Positions 1-4,956 of a DNA stretch of 9,001 nucleotides are shown here, piece by piece (position 1 is the stretch's first letter; each line of letters begins with the position of its first letter). The DNA is from Ignavibacteriales bacterium. GTDB lineage: Bacteria > Bacteroidota > Ignavibacteria > Ignavibacteriales > Ignavibacteriaceae. The stretch covers positions 1-9,001 of the forward strand of contig PLNZ01000272.1 in assembly GCA_003142915.1 (NCBI GenBank). The letters run 5' to 3'. A program made the position numbers and the translations under genes. The notes under the pieces were generated by a model that worked only from the letters and a program-made list of their open reading frames with translations, searched no databases and was not told the DNA's origin.

Positions 1-2
1 AG

Positions 3-740
3 CTTAATTCGTTAAAAAGTAATTCTCCTCAGGAACGATTAATAAAATTGGATCTGGAGAACAGAGGTAAATTAAAAGGCAAATGTTTAATCAATGCTTC
101 AGGATTAAATCACACATATAATAATGTTAGTTTGTGGAATTCCGGTCTGAGTTTTGAAGTTAAATCCTCCGACAGGGTATTAATTTCCGGAGGTAATGGC
201 TCCGGTAAAACTACACTTGTTAATTTAATAGTACAAAAAATTTTACCTGCTGAAGGAAGTATAAGGATAAATTGTCCCGGTATTGGTTTGATAGATCAGA
301 AATATGATTTATTATATCCAGATATGACTGTTCTTGAAAACATACAAAGTTTTGCTGCGCCGGATATACCGGAACATGAATTGAGAATAAGGCTTGCCAG
401 GTTTTTGTTTTTTAAAGATGATGCGGCCAAAATTACGCGGTTTCTTAGCGGCGGTGAAAAATGCAGATTAATAATGGCGTGTCTTTTAGCAGCTTCAAAT
501 ATGCCGGAACTTATAATTCTGGATGAACCGACTAATAATCTTGACCTGAAAAGTATTGCACAGATGCAAAGCGCTTTAAATGATTATTCAGGTGCGTTAA
601 TCGTAATATCGCATAATCTTGATTTTCTACAAAATATTGGAATTAATAAGACAATAAACCTTGATGAAATATCTTCTGTAAGCAAATCATTATTAAATAA
701 ATCCAATAAAATAATTAACAATAATTTCTTTGATCTTTAA
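3..740 (+). CDS. ABC-F family ATPase, 3' part (5' end outside the window)
   Basis: This is the C-terminal ATP-binding cassette of an ABC-F protein, a soluble twin-ATPase that acts on the ribosome (translation factor or antibiotic target protection) and has no membrane domain. Visible motifs are Walker A GGNGSGKT (nt 189-212), a Q-loop Gln in LIDQKYDLL, the signature LSGGEKCR (nt 444-467), Walker B LIILDEPTNNLD (from nt 510) and the switch His in ISHN (nt 612-614). The reading frame is open to the left edge. The residues before the first possible start (TTG at 48) read like the end of the inter-domain linker (SPQERLIKLDLENR), so that TTG is probably internal and the first cassette is cut off by the window. 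The protein ends shortly after the cassette, with an Asn/Lys-rich tail and no long C-terminal extension. The ABC-F call is firm. The subfamily (housekeeping EttA/Uup type or resistance Lsa/Vga/Msr type) cannot be decided from half a protein. Confidence 0.9.
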   Translation, partial: LNSLKSNSPQERLIKLDLENRGKLKGKCLINASGLNHTYNNVSLWNSGLSFEVKSSDRVLISGGNGSGKTTLVNLIVQKILPAEGSIRINCPGIGLIDQKYDLLYPDMTVLENIQSFAAPDIPEHELRIRLARFLFFKDDAAKITRFLSGGEKCRLIMACLLAASNMPELIILDEPTNNLDLKSIAQMQSALNDYSGALIVISHNLDFLQNIGINKTINLDEISSVSKSLLNKSNKIINNNFFDL

Positions 741-780
741 TAGAATAATATTTGTATTTAATGTATATTAAAAAGAATAT

Positions 781-810
781 TTTGAAGCTGAAAAATTAAA
801 TATACACTTG
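781..810 (+). promoter_or_regulatory. Possible Bacteroidota-type promoter for the HIT gene
   Basis: TTTG (781-784) is followed after 18 nt by TACACTTG (803-810), one mismatch from the TAnnTTTG element used by the Bacteroidota primary sigma factor. It lies in the 115-bp gap between the ABC-F stop and the HIT start, about 45 bp before the ATG at 856. The region is very AT-rich, so a chance match is possible. Confidence 0.3.
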
Positions 811-855
811 TTTTGTAAGCGTAATGTTTAAATCCTTTTATATTATATTTAATAC

Positions 856-1269
856 ATGAATTGTATATTTTGTGATATCATCAATAAAAAAGCCGTTGCC
901 GAAATACTTTTTGAGAATGAAAGCATTATTTCCTTCCTCGATATTCGGCCGGTAAATTACGGGCACACGCTTGTCATTCCCAAAACTCATTATGAAAATT
1001 TTCTTGTTCTTCCCGGAAAGGAACTTTGTGAACTAATCAAAGTTACAAAAGATCTTTCCGGTGCAATTGTAAATAGTTTAAATCCGGAAGGGTTTAATAT
1101 TGTTACCAACAATGGAACGGCTGCGGGGCAGTCCGTTTTCCATTTCCACTTTCACATAATACCAAGATTTAAGTACGACGATTTCAGGTTCAGACCGAAA
1201 CTTAAAGAATATAATAATGGTTCAATGCGAGAATTTGCGGATAAAATAAGAGCTGCAGTAGCAATCTGA
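856..1269 (+). CDS. HIT family protein (histidine triad nucleotide hydrolase/transferase)
   Basis: A 137-residue protein, a normal length for a bacterial HIT-family (Hint-like) enzyme that hydrolyses nucleoside phosphoramidates or dinucleoside polyphosphates in the cytosol. The family motif H-x-H-x-H-x-x is present as H96-F-H98-F-H100-I-I, followed by PR. By analogy with Hint proteins the middle His (H98) is the nucleophile. The N-terminal C3-x-x-C6 pair, together with H45 and H96 or H100, resembles the zinc site of the zinc-containing bacterial HIT proteins. The DIRPVNYGHTLVIPK block (residues 29-43) is the usual substrate-pocket strand region. No Shine-Dalgarno sequence precedes the ATG at 856, and this is the natural start because the CxxC begins at residue 3. 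The exact substrate cannot be read from sequence. It stands alone between the ABC-F gene and a gene-poor spacer. Confidence 0.93.
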   Translation: MNCIFCDIINKKAVAEILFENESIISFLDIRPVNYGHTLVIPKTHYENFLVLPGKELCELIKVTKDLSGAIVNSLNPEGFNIVTNNGTAAGQSVFHFHFHIIPRFKYDDFRFRPKLKEYNNGSMREFADKIRAAVAI

Positions 1270-1279
1270 AAAGATATTT

Positions 1280-1297
1280 CACAGAATTTATTCTGTG
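1280..1297 (+). terminator. Small hairpin after the HIT gene, possible weak terminator
   Basis: Eleven nt after the HIT stop a perfect 7-bp inverted repeat (CACAGAA / TTCTGTG) encloses a TTTA loop. The downstream tract is T-rich but interrupted (TTACATTAATTT), so if it terminates it is weak. A protein-binding palindrome or a 3'-end stabilising hairpin are alternatives. Confidence 0.4.
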
Positions 1298-1511
1298 TTA
1301 CATTAATTTACTTTCTTAATTTGGGACAGTCGTAAATAAATTTATATTACTGAAAACATCTAAAACAACGAAAAAATTAAATTTCTGTATGGCATATTAA
1401 TTGATAATTAAATAGTAGTAATTATATATTTCACGTGAATGTAATGAAGTTGTTGACCTTGATTTAATAAAAGCAGGGTAATTTTTGTTAACCTTATAAA
1501 TCGCTAGCTTA

Positions 1512-1547
1512 AAAGCCCCCGAACGGCATCGCTGTTTCGGGGGTTTT
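1512..1547. terminator. Strong rho-independent terminator, probably bidirectional
   Basis: The 8-bp GC-rich stem CCCCCGAA (1516-1523) / TTCGGGGG (1536-1543) encloses a 12-nt loop. The stem is extended by AAAAG on the left and TTTT on the right (one G-T pair). It gives a U-tract on the plus strand and, with CTTTTAAG after the stem, also on the minus strand. On the minus strand it lies about 100 nt past the stop of the 73-residue membrane-protein gene and can end that unit. On the plus strand it lies about 240 nt past the HIT stop, far for an ordinary 3' end. Confidence 0.85.
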
Positions 1548-1646
1548 ACATTTAAATAATCAAGTATATAATATTAAAAATATATAACATGATCTTCCCT
1601 CATTTCTCAAGAAACTATTTTAAATTTGTACTTATTGGAAAATTTA

Positions 1647-1868
1647 TTACATTTTCAAAAACTCTAATAATTTATAGACGACCAGTGCAGGCCAAAATAT
1701 GGCTTTTAGGATACCAATCACGCATGCCAAGAACGTAACCGCATGCTGTATGAAAAATATTGCCGCGCCGACAAAGCCAAGACCATAAATAGCACTGTTG
1801 GCATGGTTTACGTTTACTACTTTTCGATGATGGTGTTCATGCACCGAAGAATTGTTCTCGTCAGACAT
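1647..1868 (-). CDS. Small two-helix membrane protein, conserved but uncharacterised
   Basis: A 73-residue protein with a His-rich hydrophilic head (H10-E-H12-H13-H14-R-K, plus H22) followed by two closely spaced hydrophobic segments, roughly residues 26-46 and 46-66, ending in a short charged tail (LLEFLKM). The YGLGFVGA...FFIQHA...ILKAIFWPALVVYKLLEFL pattern matches small hypothetical membrane proteins that I recall from varied bacteria. I know of no assigned function. An excellent Shine-Dalgarno (AAGGAGG, 1874-1880 on the minus strand) stands 5 nt before the ATG and fixes the start. The gene begins 12 nt after the stop of the truncated DHIPP gene, so the two could be on one transcript. The strong hairpin at 1512-1547 is its likely terminator. 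That it is a real gene is supported by the ribosome binding site and the ordered helix layout. A role in metal or membrane-stress response is conceivable from the His cluster but is only speculation. Confidence 0.8.
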   Translation of the reverse strand: MSDENNSSVHEHHHRKVVNVNHANSAIYGLGFVGAAIFFIQHAVTFLACVIGILKAIFWPALVVYKLLEFLKM

Positions 1869-1873
1869 TTTAT

Positions 1874-1880
1874 CCTCCTT
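1874..1880 (-). promoter_or_regulatory. Strong Shine-Dalgarno for the small membrane protein
   Basis: Read on the minus strand the site is AAGGAGG with a 5-nt spacer to the ATG at 1868. It is the best ribosome binding site in the window and lies just beyond the stop of the upstream gene (TAA at 1881-1883), which suits translation of the second gene of a two-gene transcript. Confidence 0.8.
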
Positions 1881-2120
1881 TTATTTTTCTGTTAAAGTAT
1901 ATTTTTTTGAAATTATTGAAGATGAATTTATGCAGAATTTTTCAAGATCTGGGTCAGTCTTACCAATAAGAAGAATGATTACCTGTCCATCCCATTCTTT
2001 ATATCGGGTTGATTGTCCTTGAGGTTTTAACGGAAATATCCCCCTCGGCGGAATATGGTCTTTGGTATTAGCTCCCTCATTACCACAAAGGAAACATATT
2101 TTATTATTACTTTTTGGCAT
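1881..2120 (-). pseudogene. Truncated CxxC/DHIPP (HNH-like) protein, probable gene remnant
   Basis: The 79-residue ORF begins KICFLCGNEGANTKDHIPPRGIFP: a CxxC knuckle (C9, C12) followed by K-D-H-I-P-P. This is the hallmark N-terminus of a family of uncharacterised HNH-nuclease-like proteins. As I recall them, these are far longer (about 200 residues or more) and continue after the GIFP with a second Cys pair (xVPxCxxCN). Here the sequence after residue 34 does not resemble that continuation, the second Cys pair is missing, and the frame stops at 1881. Neither alternative frame restores it: one stops after about 14 codons and the other after about seven. This suggests a deletion or recombination that kept only the 5' end. 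The start is supported by AAGGA 6 nt upstream and by an in-frame stop directly before the ATG. It could still be a genuine short protein, but nuclease activity is unlikely without the second metal half-site. Confidence 0.55.
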
Positions 2121-2205
2121 TCAATATCCTTTTATGATACAACCGATTTAATTCTAAATAGCAGTCATTTCTAGGATTATTGTACTTCCTTTTAAGGTTA
2201 ATCAT
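2107..2205 (-). CDS. Possible 32-residue basic ORF overlapping the start of the DHIPP gene
   Basis: On the minus strand an ATG at 2205 opens a 32-codon frame (MINLKRKYNN... ending ILNAKK) whose stop overlaps the first codons of the DHIPP ORF by 14 bp. The same frame stays open for about 35 further codons upstream (to about 2310) without an ATG, and its translation is rich in Lys, Arg, Asn and Leu. No convincing ribosome binding site is seen and I recognise no family. It could be the tail of a decayed gene, or chance in AT-rich DNA. Included only as a weak candidate. Confidence 0.15.
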   Translation of the reverse strand: MINLKRKYNNPRNDCYLELNRLYHKRILNAKK

Positions 2206-2379
2206 GAAAAGCTCACGCTTGCCATGCGAAACTGATCTTAAATATAAGTATCTAAAAACCTCAATAATAATCTCATTAATTTTGAGACTAATTGCAAGAA
2301 AAAAATAACATTACCTGGCATATAATCTCATTTTTAGAAAGATATTTGCCGGGAAATTGGCTCCTTAGACTGCTTCAGA

Positions 2380-2411
2380 ATTGAAATTCAGGTGTGCTTT
2401 AACTAACTTTA
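2380..2411 (+). promoter_or_regulatory. Candidate promoter of gap
   Basis: ATTG (2380-2383) is separated by 20 nt from TAACTTTA (2404-2411), close to the TTTG / TAnnTTTG pattern of Bacteroidota-type promoters (last base A instead of G). A start about 7 nt downstream would give a leader of roughly 30 nt ending in AAAAGGAG before the ATG at 2447. The match is imperfect. Confidence 0.35.
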
Positions 2412-2420
2412 CAAAGTAAA
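2408..2420 (+). promoter_or_regulatory. Small palindrome at the presumed gap transcription start
   Basis: TTTAC-AAA-GTAAA is a perfect 5-bp inverted repeat with a 3-nt centre. It overlaps the candidate -7 element and the expected start point, where an operator would sit. The half sites are short and A/T-rich, so chance is not excluded. Confidence 0.25.
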
Positions 2421-2446
2421 CTAATTATTTTTAAAAGGAGTTCAGA

Positions 2447-3505
2447 ATGGCTATTAAAGTAGGTATAAACGGATTTGGCAGAATTGGAAGACTCGTATTT
2501 AACGCAATAGTTGATAAAGGGTTATTAGGAAGTAAAGTAGATGTTGTAGCAGTAGTTGATGTAACAACCGATGCTAAATATTTCGCTTATCAATTAAAAT
2601 ATGATTCTGTCCAGGGTAGATTTAAAGGTCAGCTTGCTACGGAAAAAAGTTCACCGGGTGTAGAAGCTGACGATGTTTTAGTAGTTAATGGTAATAAAGT
2701 TAGATGTATTGCCGCTACAAAAGAACCTTCACAGTTGCCTTGGAAAGAGCTTGGCGTTGATTACGTAATTGAATCAACAGGCTTATTCACAGCTTCCGAA
2801 AAGGCGCAAGGACATATTACTGCGGGTGCTAAGAAAGTTATCATTTCTGCCCCTGCTAAAGGCGATGTAAAAACCATCGTTCTTGGCGTTAATGATAATG
2901 AATATGATGCTGCAAAGCATAATATTATTTCCAACGCTTCATGTACAACAAACTGTTTGGCTCCTGTTGTTCATGTTCTTCTTAAAGAAGGTATCGGTGT
3001 TGAAACCGGTTTAATGACATCAATTCACTCTTATACCGCTACACAGAAAACGGTTGACGGCCCTTCCAAGAAAGATTGGAGAGGCGGCAGAGCGGCAGCC
3101 ATAAATATAATCCCTTCCAGCACCGGCGCTGCTAAGGCTGTAGGCGAAGTCCTTCCTTCGGTAAAAGGTAAATTAACAGGTATGTCGTTCAGAGTTCCTT
3201 CTGCTGATGTTTCTGTTGTTGATTTAACTTTCCGTTCGGTAAAAGATACTTCAATTGCTGAGATTGATGCTTTGATGAAGAAAGCTTCCGAAACCTATCT
3301 TAAAGGTATCCTCGGATATTCTAATGAAGAAGTTGTTTCTACAGACTTCATTCACGATGATCGTTCTTCTATTTATGATTCTCTTGCAACTCTTCAGAAT
3401 AATTTTAAAGATGAAAAAAGATTCTTTAAGATTGTTTCCTGGTATGATAATGAATGGGGTTATTCCTGCAGAGTAGCTGATTTACTTGTTAAAATAGCAA
3501 AGTAA
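2447..3505 (+). CDS. gap: Glyceraldehyde-3-phosphate dehydrogenase, type I
   Basis: A 352-residue cytosolic enzyme that oxidises and phosphorylates glyceraldehyde-3-phosphate to 1,3-bisphosphoglycerate with NAD(P)+. The Rossmann fold opens with VGINGFGRIGR (residues 5-15). D38, at the end of the second strand (VVDVTTD), predicts preference for NAD. The catalytic motif SNASCTTNC places the nucleophile at C166, and H194 in TSIHSYTATQ is the general base. The C-terminal SWYDNEWGYSCR block (343-354 region) is standard. The protein is some 15-20 residues longer than the usual bacterial GapA. It carries insert features (VDVVAVVDVTTDAKYFAYQLKYDS, KSSPGVEADD, VDGPSKKDWRGGRAA) that I recall from trypanosomatid glycosomal GAPDH, where the catalytic residues have the same numbers. 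AAAAGGAG at 2433-2440 fixes the start. It is followed by a strong terminator and then pgk, its pathway partner. Confidence 0.98.
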   Translation: MAIKVGINGFGRIGRLVFNAIVDKGLLGSKVDVVAVVDVTTDAKYFAYQLKYDSVQGRFKGQLATEKSSPGVEADDVLVVNGNKVRCIAATKEPSQLPWKELGVDYVIESTGLFTASEKAQGHITAGAKKVIISAPAKGDVKTIVLGVNDNEYDAAKHNIISNASCTTNCLAPVVHVLLKEGIGVETGLMTSIHSYTATQKTVDGPSKKDWRGGRAAAINIIPSSTGAAKAVGEVLPSVKGKLTGMSFRVPSADVSVVDLTFRSVKDTSIAEIDALMKKASETYLKGILGYSNEEVVSTDFIHDDRSSIYDSLATLQNNFKDEKRFFKIVSWYDNEWGYSCRVADLLVKIAK

Positions 3506-3521
3506 ATAAATTATTTAACAG

Positions 3522-3553
3522 CAAAGACGAAGCAAGTGCTTCGTCTTTGTTTT
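3522..3553 (+). terminator. Rho-independent terminator between gap and pgk
   Basis: A perfect 12-bp stem (CAAAGACGAAGC at 3522-3533 with GCTTCGTCTTTG at 3538-3549) closes an AAGT loop and is followed by TTTT at 3550-3553. It starts 16 nt after the gap stop. The A-rich 5' flank is too weak to call it clearly bidirectional. It implies that gap is mostly transcribed alone, with pgk either read through at a lower level or using its own promoter in 3554-3640. Confidence 0.9.
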
Positions 3554-3644
3554 ATTAATTAACCTTTAAAATATTCAAAAAGAACCGCTGAATTATTTAT
3601 GGTTCGGGCGGCTTCCGGGATTAAATAATGGAAGGTAAAAGAAT

Positions 3645-4841
3645 ATGAGTAAACTTTCGATTGATAAATTGAACTTAAAAGATAAAAGGGTTCTTGTGCG
3701 GGTTGATTTTAACGTTCCGCTGGATGAGAACCTTAGTATTACCGATGATAATAGAATCAAAGCCTCTCTGCCGACAATTAAAAAAATAATTTCAGACGGC
3801 GGCAAAACTATTCTAATGAGCCATTTAGGAAGGCCAAAAGGCAAAGTTAATCCTAAATATAGCTTAAAACCTGCTGCTGTACGTTTAGGAGAGCTTTTGG
3901 GAAAAGAAGTTAAACTTGCACCTGATTGCGTCGGCAATGAAGTTAAAAAGCTGGTTGATTCGTTAAAAGATGGCGATGTTCTCCTTCTTGAAAATTTAAG
4001 ATACCATGAAGAAGAAGAAAAGAACGATCCGGAGTTTTCAAAAAAATTAGCTGGGCTCGGCGATATTTATATAAATGATGCTTTTGGCAGTGCACACCGC
4101 GCCCATGCTTCTACGGAAGGCGTAACAAAATATATTAAGCAATGTGCAGCTGGTTACCTCATGCAGAAGGAACTGGATTACCTTGGCGGTGCAATTACAA
4201 ATCCGGTAAGGCCCTATTGCGCAATTCTGGGTGGAGCAAAAATTTCGGGGAAAATTGATGTGATTATGAATTTATTCAATAAAGTCGATGCCATGATAAT
4301 CGGCGGCGGAATGGCTTATACTTTCTTTAAGGCTCAGGGTAAAGAAATAGGTAAGTCTCTTCTTGAAGAAGAAAAAATAGGACTTGCAAAAGAAGTGCTG
4401 GAAAAAGCCGCAAAATCAAAGGTGAAATTTTTATTGCCCGTTGATGTAATAGTTGCTGATGAATTTAAGAATGAATCACCGGCTACTGCCGTTAGTGTGG
4501 ATAATATACCGGCAGACAAAATGGGTTTGGATATTGGTCCTGAAACAATTAAGTTATTCTGTGATGAAATTGCTAAGGCAAAAACAATAGTTTGGAACGG
4601 CCCTATGGGAGTGTTCGAAATGGATAATTTTGCAAAAGGAACATTTGCTATTGCTAACAAACTTGTTGAAGTTACGTCTAAAGGAGCAATTACAATAATC
4701 GGCGGCGGTGATTCCGCTGCTGCAATCAACAAAGCGGGTTTAGAAGACAAAGTTTCGCATGTATCAACCGGCGGCGGCGCATCACTTGAATTCCTTGAGG
4801 GTAAAATCCTTCCGGGAGTTGCCGCATTAAGTGAAGCTTAG
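3645..4841 (+). CDS. pgk: Phosphoglycerate kinase
   Basis: A 398-residue monomeric kinase of usual length that transfers phosphate from 1,3-bisphosphoglycerate to ADP, making ATP and 3-phosphoglycerate. N-domain substrate motifs are all present: RVDFNVP (19-25), DDNRI (34-38), SHLGRPKG (59-66), LLENLRY (114-120) and NDAFGSAHRAHAS (144-156). The nucleotide-binding C-domain shows LGGAKISGKI (195-204), VWNGPMGVFE (316-325), GGGDSAAA (353-360) and STGGGASLEFLEGK (374-387). No key residue is missing. The start at 3645 is preceded by GAAGG in the leader. A six-codon ATG frame at 3628, out of frame and overlapping the true start, is probably meaningless. The upstream neighbour gap supplies its substrate. 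The leader 3594-3625 can form a GAACC/GGTTC pairing, but I see no recognised regulatory RNA. Confidence 0.98.
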   Translation: MSKLSIDKLNLKDKRVLVRVDFNVPLDENLSITDDNRIKASLPTIKKIISDGGKTILMSHLGRPKGKVNPKYSLKPAAVRLGELLGKEVKLAPDCVGNEVKKLVDSLKDGDVLLLENLRYHEEEEKNDPEFSKKLAGLGDIYINDAFGSAHRAHASTEGVTKYIKQCAAGYLMQKELDYLGGAITNPVRPYCAILGGAKISGKIDVIMNLFNKVDAMIIGGGMAYTFFKAQGKEIGKSLLEEEKIGLAKEVLEKAAKSKVKFLLPVDVIVADEFKNESPATAVSVDNIPADKMGLDIGPETIKLFCDEIAKAKTIVWNGPMGVFEMDNFAKGTFAIANKLVEVTSKGAITIIGGGDSAAAINKAGLEDKVSHVSTGGGASLEFLEGKILPGVAALSEA

Positions 4842-4896
4842 CATATTATTTATATGTAAAATTGAATAAGTTTTACAAGTTGAAAAATGGTTTGAT

Positions 4897-4925
4897 AACC
4901 CGGTTTTGTGTAAAAATCGGGTTTT
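4897..4925 (+). terminator. Rho-independent terminator after pgk
   Basis: AACCCG (4897-4902) pairs with CGGGTT (4918-4923). The pairing continues inward through one G-T and four T-A pairs around a GTGTA loop, giving an 11-bp stem followed by TT and an AT-rich tract. It lies 55 nt after the pgk stop and about 30 nt before the rhomboid GTG, so rhomboid expression probably needs its own start or readthrough. Confidence 0.8.
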
Positions 4926-4944
4926 ATAATTAAATTTATGGATT

Positions 4945-4950
4945 AAAGGA
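4945..4950 (+). promoter_or_regulatory. Shine-Dalgarno that fixes the rhomboid GTG start
   Basis: AAAGGA sits 6 nt (all T) before the GTG at 4957. The nearest upstream ATG (4938) runs into a stop after two codons, so the GTG is the supported start. Confidence 0.65.
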
Positions 4951-4956
4951 TTTTTT

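Larger units (their letters stand above)
1270..1646. other. Gene-poor spacer between the HIT gene and the minus-strand accessory block
   Basis: This 377-bp stretch has no credible ORF, tRNA or repeat. It holds the small hairpin at 1280-1297, a 10-bp palindrome TTCACGTGAA at about 1432-1441, a TTGACC that could be a -35 box at 1453-1458 (no well-spaced -10), and the strong terminator at 1512-1547. A 19-codon open stretch at 1422-1481 reads ...EVVDLDLIKAG-stop and resembles the end of a protein, but it is too short to call. The spacer may contain a short non-coding transcript or the debris of a lost gene. Confidence 0.5.
2121..2446. other. Spacer between the divergent accessory block and gap
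   Basis: This 326-bp region separates the minus-strand DHIPP gene from the plus-strand gap gene and must hold both promoters. On the plus side there is a candidate promoter at 2380-2411, a small palindrome at 2408-2420 and a strong Shine-Dalgarno at 2433-2440. On the minus side I see no convincing promoter for the accessory block. The only coding-like signal is the weak open frame at 2107-2310. Confidence 0.5.

Noticed and set aside
1422..1481. Short open stretch ending EVVDLDLIKAG-stop
   Set aside because: Only 19 codons after an in-frame stop and no start codon. The protein-like look is not enough to call a gene, so it is mentioned only as context for the orphan terminator.
3593..3937. 114-codon open frame on the minus strand across the pgk start
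   Set aside because: It lies opposite the conserved pgk N-domain, its translation has no recognisable motif, and it has no ribosome binding site. It is a shadow of pgk codon usage.
4227..4260. PGK reads GGAKISGKI where many relatives have GGAKVSDKI
   Set aside because: The SGK form is, to my recollection, a common natural variant. The essential Lys and Gly residues are kept, so it is not evidence of altered function.
4334..4750. 138-codon minus-strand frame within pgk
   Set aside because: Low-complexity Ser/Ala/Ile/Pro translation antisense to the conserved PGK C-domain; a shadow.
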